A stretch of DNA of 8,452 nucleotides from Chloroflexota bacterium (lineage in GTDB: Bacteria > Chloroflexota > FW602-bin22 > JAMCYS01), in NCBI GenBank assembly GCA_021847625.1, contig JAJZQK010000112.1, positions 1 to 8,452 on the forward strand. The letters run 5' to 3'. The position numbers were made by a program, and so were the translations under genes. This document shows positions 1 through 5,999 of this stretch, piece after piece. Under the pieces are notes generated by a model. The model made no database searches. It worked only from the letters and a program-made list of their open reading frames with translations, and had not been told where the DNA came from. Position 1 is the first letter of the stretch; each line of letters starts with the position of its first letter.

Positions 1-8
1 GGTCCACA

Positions 9-338
9 GTGTTTACCGCAGACGTCTCTATGGCCAGGTCGAGCGTGTTGTTAGCGTTTTGTAGTGGCGGAGTCATCAGCGGCCTCATTTGGGCAGTACT
101 GGGAATACGAGCGAGCAGTTTCTCAACGATGTCATTTTACGAGGCCTTGGTTGCCGAGTGCGATGCTATGGACGGAACGGGCGGACCCATTCAAGCTGAG
201 AAACGGCACAGGTCAAAGGTACCGGTCCTTGGCAAGCTTATTCGGGCAGAGTGGCTTGTGTGGGTGGTTCCTCTTGGCTTTGCCTTTCTATACGTCTATC
301 TCGGCTATGTAGTACTAGGAGGCCGCGCCCCATGGTAG
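9..338 (+). CDS. Hypothetical small membrane protein with two predicted transmembrane helices (start uncertain)
   Basis: I do not recognise the family. The frame gives 109 residues from a GTG at 9. An ATG at 30 (MARSSVLLAF) is an equally possible start, and the frame is also open to the left edge, so the gene may begin outside the window. No clear ribosome binding site precedes either codon. Two hydrophobic stretches are visible, about residues 12-33 (SSVLLAFCSGGVISGLIWAV) and about 83-105 (LVWVVPLGFAFLYVYLGYVV), with a charged linker between them (AEKRHRSK). This suggests a hairpin in the membrane with a soluble loop of about 50 residues. GC content is visibly lower than in the operon to the right (about 53% in the first 60 bases). 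A GC-rich hairpin starts 5 nt after the stop, which fits a real gene end. It is transcribed towards the minus-strand operon. Function unknown; a chance frame is not excluded. Confidence 0.42.
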   Translation: MFTADVSMARSSVLLAFCSGGVISGLIWAVLGIRASSFSTMSFYEALVAECDAMDGTGGPIQAEKRHRSKVPVLGKLIRAEWLVWVVPLGFAFLYVYLGYVVLGGRAPW

Positions 339-342
339 GTCC

Positions 343-367
343 GGGGCCGGCAGAGCCACCCGGCCCC
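343..367 (+). terminator. GC-rich hairpin just after the stop of the membrane-protein ORF
   Basis: A perfect 8-bp inverted repeat (GGGGCCGG / CCGGCCCC) encloses a 9-nt loop and starts 5 nt after the TAG at 336-338. No T-run follows directly; the nearest is a TTTTT near 393-398. It is therefore a weak intrinsic-terminator candidate, or simply a stable 3' end structure. Its position directly behind the stop is the main support. Confidence 0.35.
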
Positions 368-451
368 TACGACAGCAGACAGGTGGCGGCGTTCTTTTTG
401 ATCGGATTACGATGGCCGTAGGGGTTGGAGGGGCGCGGTCACTGCGTCCTC

Positions 452-470
452 GGGCGGCGAAACGCCGCCC
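452..470. repeat. Short perfect palindrome (8-bp stem, AAA loop)
   Basis: GGGCGGCG-AAA-CGCCGCCC forms a perfect 8-bp stem with a 3-nt loop. Sequences of this form (GGCGGCGAAACGCCGCC) recur as dispersed intergenic palindromes in many GC-rich bacterial genomes, so it is probably a REP-type element and not a gene-specific site. Only one copy is visible here, so dispersal in this genome cannot be judged. Confidence 0.5.
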
Positions 471-512
471 CTGCGCCGGCCCTTTCGTTCAACGATGATG
501 GCCGCCGGTCCG

Positions 513-538
513 GTCATTCCCGCGCAAGCGGGGATGAC
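513..538. repeat. REP-like palindromic element (GTCATTCCCGC-GCAA-GCGGGGATGAC)
   Basis: An 11-bp stem with one T-G wobble closes a GCAA tetraloop, which is of GNRA type if transcribed. The CATTCCCGCGCAAGCGGG core is a familiar dispersed intergenic repeat in many bacteria. When translated it yields the spurious peptide VIPAQAGMT, which is seen here in the + frame starting at 495. It lies about 195 bp beyond the end of the operon, a usual place for such elements. Confidence 0.6.
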
Positions 539-545
539 AGGAGAG

Positions 546-601
546 GTCGGGGATGATGAGGGCCGTCGGGGACGACGAGGGAGCGTGGCACGTCGGGGAC
601 G
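546..601. repeat. Three imperfect direct repeats of GTCGGGGAYGAYGAG
   Basis: Copies begin at 546 (GTCGGGGATGATGAG), 565 (GTCGGGGACGACGAG) and 592 (GTCGGGGACG, truncated), at spacings of 19 and 27 bp. They follow the REP-like palindrome and share its GGGGATGAC end, so they look like decayed or expanded tails of the same element. No coding or regulatory role is apparent. Confidence 0.5.
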
Positions 602-614
602 CCTCCCAGCAGTA

Positions 615-645
615 AGCCGGCCCGGCGATTGCTGCCGGGCCGGCT
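615..645 (-). terminator. Putative transcription terminator hairpin of the AOR-Hdr operon
   Basis: A perfect 12-bp stem (A + GCCGGCCCGGC / GCCGGGCCGGC + T) closes a 7-nt loop. It starts 87 nt after the polyferredoxin stop on the minus strand. The bases following it on that strand are TTACTGC, so the U-tract is poor. It may act as a 3' end stabiliser or as a terminator for either direction, since TATTT follows it on the plus strand. Position and stem strength support the call; the missing U-run lowers confidence. Confidence 0.55.
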
Positions 646-732
646 ATTTGGTGCCTATACAGGACGACTGGCTGCCAGCTGGCAGGGCTGGCGGTGGGGA
701 GCCCTCTGTTTGGGACGGGCTAGCCAGCGCTG

Positions 733-1650
733 CTAGGGTAGGGGGCCGTCCAAGTCGACGCCGAGGAGGCCGGCGACAGCGGCCTTGGCGTGGCGGCGGG
801 CCTTCGCCTCGACCTCGCTGGCCTGGGCCTCCGGGGAGAGGATCTTCGCCAAGGCGGTGGTCCAGGCGCCCGATTTCACCTCGGTGTGGCGCACGTGGTT
901 GCGGCGGACGGCGAGCGCCCCGGGCACGGGGCAGGCCTTGACGCAGGCGCCGCAGAAGATGCAATAGCGCTCGTCGCGGACCAGGCGTTCTCGCCCATCG
1001 TCGTCCACTTTGATGCTCAGGGCCGTCGTGGGGCAGACCTCGGCGCAGACCTGGCAACCGGCCGGACAGAGCGCCGCGTTCAGTGTGAGCGTGCCCTCGT
1101 AAGGCTTGGTCACTTCGATGGCGCTCTCCGGGCAGGCCGCCTTGCACTGGGCGCAGTAGAGGCACTTGTCCTCGTCGACGCTCACGCCGAGGATGCGCTG
1201 AACCTCACCGTCGGCCTCCTCCGTGACGATGGAGATGGCGCCGGTAGGGCACTTCTCCTGGCAGGCCAGGTCGCAGGTCGGCCGGCAACGCCCCACGTCG
1301 ACGGTCACGTCCCCCAGCAGCCGGGGGAAGGCCTCGGCTTCCACCACCGGCAGGCGCCGCTTGCCGTCTATCGACAGTTGTAGGCTGTGGCTGGGGCAGA
1401 CGACATCGCACTCGCCGCAGAAGTTGCAGCGGTCGGCCTTGAGGACCAGCCGCGGACGCTTGATGAGCCTGCCCTCGGCGCTGGCGGCGGGCTGCATCTC
1501 GATGGCGCCCTGCGGGCAGACCTCGGCGCACAGGCCGCAACCCAGGCAGCCCTCCTGCCGGTGGGCGAGCTCGTAGCGCCGCAGCACGAGGACCCGCTCG
1601 AGGACCTGTCCTTGCTTCGTATCCCTACTTACCGTAGTTGCTTTGCTCAT
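733..1650 (-). CDS. Polyferredoxin with six predicted [4Fe-4S] clusters
   Basis: The protein has 305 residues, a soluble electron-wire type, with no signal peptide or membrane segment seen. Six four-cysteine motifs are visible: C35/38/41/45, C75/78/81/85, C122/126/130/134, C163/166/169/173, C195/199/202/206 and C230/233/236/240. Four are canonical CxxCxxCxxxCP. The third is Cx3Cx3Cx3CP and the fifth is Cx3CxxCx3CP, spacings that may tune potential or mark an interaction site. The layout recalls archaeal polyferredoxins of the MvhB/FwdF kind, which pass electrons between Hdr-type and other redox complexes. About 65 residues follow the last cluster, ending in an Ala-rich, probably helical tail. 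The ATG overlaps the hdrB stop (ATGA) and has GGGGGAGG 4 nt upstream. It is last in the operon. Its role as the low-potential electron outlet or inlet of the complex is inferred from context. Confidence 0.9.
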   Translation of the reverse strand: MSKATTVSRDTKQGQVLERVLVLRRYELAHRQEGCLGCGLCAEVCPQGAIEMQPAASAEGRLIKRPRLVLKADRCNFCGECDVVCPSHSLQLSIDGKRRLPVVEAEAFPRLLGDVTVDVGRCRPTCDLACQEKCPTGAISIVTEEADGEVQRILGVSVDEDKCLYCAQCKAACPESAIEVTKPYEGTLTLNAALCPAGCQVCAEVCPTTALSIKVDDDGRERLVRDERYCIFCGACVKACPVPGALAVRRNHVRHTEVKSGAWTTALAKILSPEAQASEVEAKARRHAKAAVAGLLGVDLDGPLP

Positions 1651-2543
1651 TTCGCCTCCCCCAGCTTCGCCAGCGCCCGATCTACCTTGGCGCGGTGGAA
1701 TTGGAAGCCGAGCTCGGCGGGCGGTACGCCCAGGGCCAAGGCGAGCAGCTCGGCGTAGTAGAAGACCGGCATGTCGTACTTCTCGCCGAAGGCGCGCTCG
1801 ATGAGCCCCTGGTTGACGTCGAACTGCGACATGCAGGTGGGGCAGGTAACGACCATGCAGTCGGCCTCGGCCTGGCGCACGTTGAGGAGCTTCTCCCGCG
1901 CCATGCTCCGGCCGATGTTCGTCGCCTGTTCCTTGTCGAAGCCCTTGACGCCCGCGCCGCAGCAGAGCATCTTGCGCGGGTAGGGCACGGAGGTCGTCCC
2001 CAAGGCGCCGACGAGCTCATCCAGGAAGACCGGCGCCTCCGGGTCGTCCAGCGCCAGCACTTCGCTCGGCCGCACGAGGTGGCAGCCGTAGTGCACCGCT
2101 ACGCGCAGGTCCGTGAGCGGCTTGGTGACCCGCTCGGCGATGGCCGCCGGGCCCAACTCGCGGTGTAGCAACTCCACCAGGTGCAGCACCTTAACCTTGC
2201 CCTGGTACTGCTTGCCGAGAGGCGCCAGTATCTCGTTGACTATGGCGCGGGTGGGGGCGTCGGCCAGCTCGTGCCGGGCCTCCTTCAGCGTTTCGTAACA
2301 GCCGTTGCAGAGCGTGAGGATGTCCACGCCCTGCTCCTCCGCCAGGCAGAGGTTGCGGCCGGCGATGGCGAGCCACCCTTCCTTGCTCAGCCCAGGGATG
2401 CCCACCGGGTCGGGGCAGCAGGTGGCGCCGATCAGCTCCGTCGTCTCCACTTCCAGGGCGGCCAGCGCCTTCCTAGCCGCCAGCTCCAGGTGGGGCAGGT
2501 GATTCGGTATCGTACAGCCGAGGAACAGTCCGTATGCCGCCAT
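1647..2543 (-). CDS. hdrB: HdrB: CCG-domain subunit of a heterodisulfide reductase-like complex
   Basis: This 298-residue protein has the usual HdrB length and two CCG domains. The first has C10, C42-C43, C79 and C82, fitting the CX31-39CCX35-36CXXC rule. The second has C154, C194-C195, C234 and C237. In structurally studied HdrB these cysteines bind two noncubane [4Fe-4S] clusters that cleave a disulfide (CoM-S-S-CoB in methanogens). Typical HdrB strings are present: GCTIPN, ATCCPDP, LTLCNGCYETL, VAVHYGCHLVRPS, KMLCCGAG and CPTCMSQFD. All cluster ligands are intact, so the enzyme is probably active, but the substrate in this presumably non-methanogenic host is unknown. The ATG at 2543 overlaps the hdrC TAA by one base (TAATG) and is preceded by GGAGGAGGG. 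A longer frame starting at 2849 only runs into hdrC out of frame and is rejected. The next gene overlaps by 4 nt. Confidence 0.95.
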   Translation of the reverse strand: MAAYGLFLGCTIPNHLPHLELAARKALAALEVETTELIGATCCPDPVGIPGLSKEGWLAIAGRNLCLAEEQGVDILTLCNGCYETLKEARHELADAPTRAIVNEILAPLGKQYQGKVKVLHLVELLHRELGPAAIAERVTKPLTDLRVAVHYGCHLVRPSEVLALDDPEAPVFLDELVGALGTTSVPYPRKMLCCGAGVKGFDKEQATNIGRSMAREKLLNVRQAEADCMVVTCPTCMSQFDVNQGLIERAFGEKYDMPVFYYAELLALALGVPPAELGFQFHRAKVDRALAKLGEAK

Positions 2544-3052
2544 TAGCCCTCCTCCCCGTTGCCCGCGAGGAGGTCGGCCATTCCGGTTGCCTCCATGATG
2601 TGCCGCAGGTCTTCTACTGCCACCTGGGGGGCGAGCGCGGGCAGGCCCAGCTGGGCCCGCCGCCGCTCCACCGGCCCGCTGAGGGGGATGACCCGCCCCA
2701 GCTTGGCCAGCGTCTGCAGCTCGGCCAGCAGGCTGTCGGGCACGTGGCAGCGGCGGGCGGCGATGCCCTTGAGCCGCGTGAAGAGATGGGAGATGTTCAC
2801 CCGTTGCGGGCAGCGCTCCAGGCAGGTGTGGCAGAGCGTGCAGAGCCACAGCTCGTCGGAGGCGACGACCGCCTCGCCCTCGCCCCTGGCCACCGCCTCA
2901 ATCATGCGCCGCGGGTTGTAGCGCGGCTCGACGCCTGCCACGGGGCAGCCGCCCACGCAGGTGCCGCACTGGAAGCAGTAGCGTACCTTCTCTTCCAGCG
3001 ATAGTTCTTCTATCAGATCGGTCAGGTCGTCGCGAGTGTCGATCATCGTCAT
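2543..3052 (-). CDS. hdrC: HdrC: two-cluster ferredoxin subunit of a heterodisulfide reductase-like complex
   Basis: HdrC relays electrons from HdrA to HdrB. The protein has 169 residues with two ferredoxin motifs, C26/29/32/36 (CFQCGTCVGGCPVAG) and C71/74/77/81 (CTLCHTCLERCPQRV). They are separated by a NPRRMIEA helix typical of HdrC (YNPRR). After the second motif comes the expected helical C-terminal region. No membrane anchor is seen, so this is the soluble HdrABC type and not HdrDE. The ATG at 3052 overlaps the hdrA stop (ATGA), and GAGGG lies about 12 nt upstream. An ATG at 3046 (MIDTRDD) is a possible alternative but sits further from that site. Gene order hdrA-hdrC-hdrB, with overlaps on both sides, supports a stoichiometric complex. 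Confidence 0.94.
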   Translation of the reverse strand: MTMIDTRDDLTDLIEELSLEEKVRYCFQCGTCVGGCPVAGVEPRYNPRRMIEAVARGEGEAVVASDELWLCTLCHTCLERCPQRVNISHLFTRLKGIAARRCHVPDSLLAELQTLAKLGRVIPLSGPVERRRAQLGLPALAPQVAVEDLRHIMEATGMADLLAGNGEEG

Positions 3053-5505
3053 CGCTGCGTCACCCTCTCTTTCGGCACGTGCGGACGCCCGGAGGTCTTG
3101 CCGAGGGCGCGGGCCAGGGCCGGCGCCGCCTTCTCGTTCTCCTCGCGGATGCGGTCCGGACCCAGTTCACGCAGCGTCGCCGCCAGCTCCGTCATGACGC
3201 GGGCGTACTTCTCGCCCTCCGCGGCCGAGATCCACTCGACCCGGAAGCGCTCGGGGGAGATGCCGGCCCCGCCCAGGAGGTTGTAGAGCCCCTTGAGGCG
3301 CCGCTCCGCGTACTGCTGGCCGGTGATGTAGTGGCAATCCTGCTTATGGCAGCCCGAGACGAGGACCATCCCCGCCCCGCGCTGGAACGCGTACAGGACG
3401 AAGTCACGGTCGATGCGCCCGGAGCACATCACGCGGATGCCCCGAGAGACCGCAGGGTAGAGCAGGTGGCTCGTGCCGGCCATGTCGGCGCCGCCGTAGG
3501 AGCACCAGTGGCACATGAACGTCACGGCCTTGTCCTCCGGCGAGCGGGCGGTGATGGCGTCGATCTGGGCCTTGATCTGGGCGTCGGTGAAATGATATTG
3601 GTCAATGCAGTCGGCGGGGCAGTCGGCCACGCAGGTCCCGCAGCCATGGCACTTGGCGGCGATGACGTAGGCGGGCTGGCCCGGCGGCGCCACGATGGCC
3701 TGGTAGGGGCAGCGCTTGGCGCACACGCCGCACTTGAACTGCGAGTTGCGGCAGCGCGCCTGGTCCACGTAGGCGACGACCGGCTCGATCTCGCACTTGC
3801 CCGCCGCCAGGATGCGTCCGGCGCGGGAGGCGGCGGCACTGCCCTGGGCCACGCTGTAGGGGATGTCCTTGGGCCCCTGCGAGGCGCCGGCCAGGAAGAT
3901 GCCGTCGGTCGGCGAGTCGACCGGCCGCAATTTCGGATGGTACTCCTGGAAGAAGCCGTTCGTGTCGGCGGCGATGGAGAGCGACTGACCCAGCTCCGGC
4001 GCCGATTCCCGCGGCACGGCGGCCGTCGAGAGCACCACGATGTCTGCCTCGTGGCGCAGCGGCCGGCCGAGGCCCTTGTCCTCGGCGAAGACGGTGAGGT
4101 CGCCGGTCCCCAGGTTCGCGGCGATCTCCGAGGGCCGGCCCTGGATGAAGTTCACGCCGAGGGCCCGCGCCCGCCGGTAGAACTCCTCGTAGCCCTTCTG
4201 GTTCGTGCGGATGTCCATGTAGAAGATGGTTACTTCCGCCTCGGGGTGCTTCTCCTTGAAGATGAGGGCGTTCTTGATCGTGTACATGCAGCAGAAGCCC
4301 GAGCAATACTCGTGGAAGCGAGCATCGCGGGAGCCGACGCACTGCACGAAGACGATCCGCTCCGGCTCCTTGCCGTCGGAAGGCCGTCTGACCTTGCCGA
4401 GGGTAGGGCCGTTGTCGTTGCTCAGGCGTTCCCACTCCATCGCCGTGAGGACGTTGCGGTGAACGCCGTAGCCGTACTCCTTGATCTCCGAGGGGTCGTA
4501 GGCGTCGAAGCCGGTGGCTACGACGATGGTGCCCACCTCGACCTCGCGCGCGGTTTGCCGCTGGGCGAAGTCGATCGCCTCCAGCTTGCCGCAGGCGTCG
4601 ATGCACTTGTAGCAGTGGATGCAGTTGTCGAGGTCGATGGTGTAGACGAGCGGCACCGCCTGCTGCAAGGGGACGTAGATCGCCTTGCGGGCGGCGATGG
4701 ACTCGTCGAACTCGTTGGGCACCTCGATCGGGCAGGCGCGGGCGCACTCTCCGCAGCCGTTGCAGCGCTCGGCCAGCACGTAGCGGGGCTTGGTCCGCAC
4801 ATGCACGCGGAAGTTGCCGACGTAGCCCTCTACTTTCTCGACTTCGCTATAGGTGAGAATCTCGACGTTGGGGTGACGCGCCGCGTCAACCATCTTGGGG
4901 GCGAGAATTCATATGGAACAGTCCATCGTGGGGAAGGTCTTGTTCAGCTGAGCCATCCTCCCCCCGATAGTCGGTTCCTTCTCCACCAAGTATGTATGGA
5001 ACCCCATGTCGCCCAGGTCCAGGGCGGCGCTGATGCCGGCCACGCCCCCGCCGATGACCATCGCCTTCTTCGTCACCGGCACGACCATCGGGTCGAGCGG
5101 CCGCAGTTGGGTGGCCTTGGCGACGGCGACGGCCACCTGATCCTTGGCCTTAGTCAGGGCCAGGGCCGGCTCGTTGGAATGGCACCATGTGCACTGCTCG
5201 CGGATGTTGGCCATCTCGAAGAAGTAGGGGTTGAGGCCCGCCTCCTGGACGCAGCGCCGGAAGGTCGGTTCGTGTAGGCGAGCGGAGCAGGCGGCCACGA
5301 CCACCCGATTCAGGTCGCGGGCCTTGATGTCGTTCTTGATCGCCGTCTGCCCTGGTTCGGAGCAGGCGTAGCGAGTGTTCGTGGCGTACACGACGCCCGG
5401 GAGGTGGCTGGCGTACTCCGCCACCTCCACGGGGTCGATGACGCCCGCGATATTCGAGCCGCAATGGCACACGTAGACGCCAATGCGGAGATCTTGATCT
5501 TCCAT
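3049..5505 (-). CDS. hdrA: HdrA-MvhD fusion, putative selenoprotein (in-frame UGA read as Sec199)
   Basis: HdrA is the FAD subunit that carries out flavin-based electron bifurcation in soluble HdrABC complexes. Read through the TGA at 4911-4909, the product has 818 residues. The domains are: an N-terminal part with CHC (13-15); an FAD Rossmann motif GGGVAG (152-157) and GGRMAQL; the DCSI-Sec199-ILAPKMV block; an inserted ferredoxin (C248/251/254/258 and C295/298/301/305); HdrA cluster cysteines C389/401/405/406; a C-terminal ferredoxin (C585/592/595/599 and C619/622/625/629); and an MvhD domain (about 662-775, with C665, C668, C694, C719, C724). The family usually has Cys at residue 199, and Sec is known at this site in HdrA of selenocysteine-using methanogens. 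The frame is unbroken, and the internal ATG at 4893 lacks a ribosome binding site (CCCCCAAG precedes it). The start ATG at 5505 has AAAGG upstream and lies 5 nt after the ferredoxin gene. An automatic annotation would wrongly report two truncated genes here. Confidence 0.9.
4871..4911 (-). promoter_or_regulatory. UGA selenocysteine codon and putative bacterial SECIS hairpin within hdrA
   Basis: The UGA occupies 4911-4909. After 17 nt the transcript reads GGUUGACGC-GGC-GCGUCACCC (4891-4871). This is a stem of six consecutive pairs, a U-C mismatch, then two G-C pairs, closing a GGC loop. The loop begins 27 nt after the UGA. Known bacterial SECIS rules ask for an apical loop about 16-37 nt after the UGA, a stem of at least about 4 bp and a G in the first two loop bases; all are met. 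The loop is only 3 nt and differs from the E. coli fdhF loop, so recognition by SelB is inferred. Confidence 0.7.
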
Positions 5506-5510
5506 AGCGC

Positions 5511-5999
5511 CTACCTTTCGGACAGCTCGGCCAGGAGCTTGGCGACAACGCCCTTGCGCGTGCGCTGGGCGACGAGCTCGGGCGTCGACAGGGTAAGGGC
5601 CTCCTTGGGGCACAACTCGACGCAGGCGGGCGTCTCCCGGTCGGAGCAGAGGTCGCAGATAGCTACCCGCTTGCGGGCGGGGTCGAGGGCGATCGCCCCG
5701 AACTCGCAGGCCTCGATGCACCAGGCGCAGCCGTCGCAGCGGTCGTTGTCGACGCGGATGACGCCCGTGGCCTCGTCCTGGCTGAGCGCCCGGCGCGGGC
5801 AGCAGGCGACGCAGGGGGCGTCCTCGCAGGTGCGGCAGGCCACGGCCAGCATGAGGGTTGGCTCGATGCGCACGTGGCGGATGCGCGAGTGGAGGGGATC
5901 GTAGTAGCCCTCCTTGGCGCCGGAACAGGCGAACTCGCAGGTTTGGCAGCCGACGCAGAGTTCGGGATCACACACGATATGCTTATCAGCCATAGTCAT
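5511..5999 (-). CDS. Four-cluster [4Fe-4S] ferredoxin subunit paired with the AOR
   Basis: A 162-residue (160 if started at 5993) electron-transfer subunit of the DmsB/HycB-like class. Four cysteine sets are visible: C15/18/21/25, C55/58/63/67 ([14 protein letters not shown], the CxxCxxxxCxxxCP hallmark of this class), C88/91/94/98 and C115/118/126/130 (with the CxxCx7C spacing). Cys10 and Cys66 are additional. Related proteins are commonly encoded beside W-dependent aldehyde oxidoreductases and carry electrons from the catalytic subunit. No Tat or Sec signal is seen, so it is probably cytoplasmic. The ATG at 5999 overlaps the AOR stop (ATGA), with GGGAG 7 nt upstream. A second ATG at 5993 has GAGGG at similar spacing, so the start is uncertain by two residues. 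hdrA starts 5 nt downstream. It is the likely physical link between AOR and the Hdr module. Confidence 0.92.
   Translation of the reverse strand: MTMADKHIVCDPELCVGCQTCEFACSGAKEGYYDPLHSRIRHVRIEPTLMLAVACRTCEDAPCVACCPRRALSQDEATGVIRVDNDRCDGCAWCIEACEFGAIALDPARKRVAICDLCSDRETPACVELCPKEALTLSTPELVAQRTRKGVVAKLLAELSER

Larger units (their letters stand above)
339..732. other. Intergenic region between convergent transcription units
   Basis: I find no convincing gene in these 394 bases. The stretch contains a hairpin after the upstream ORF, a GGGCGGCG-AAA-CGCCGCCC palindrome, a REP-like palindrome, three short GTCGGGGA-type direct repeats and the hairpin that probably ends the operon. The open frames running through it, including one translating to the tell-tale VIPAQAGMT string, look like by-products of repeat elements and high GC. 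Confidence 0.7.

Noticed and set aside
495..941. 148-codon plus-strand frame containing VIPAQAGMT
   Set aside because: The first part translates a REP-like palindrome, and the rest is antisense to the polyferredoxin gene and arginine/glycine-rich.
1647..2849. Longer HdrB start at 2849
   Set aside because: The extra N-terminal 102 residues are hdrC read out of frame; the HdrB family begins at MAAYGLFLGC, and the ATG at 2543 has a strong ribosome binding site.
3079..5277. 732-codon plus-strand open frame opposite hdrA
   Set aside because: It is a long antisense shadow produced by high third-position GC in hdrA; its translation is low-complexity (rich in A, G, R, V, D) with no recognisable domain.
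3049..5505. Two separate genes: an HdrA N-terminal fragment (4909-5505) and a C-terminal fragment starting at ATG 4893, or a pseudogene
   Set aside because: The frame is continuous through a single TGA at a family cysteine position, residues ILAPKM between the TGA and that ATG match HdrA, the ATG lacks a ribosome binding site, and all other HdrA motifs are intact.
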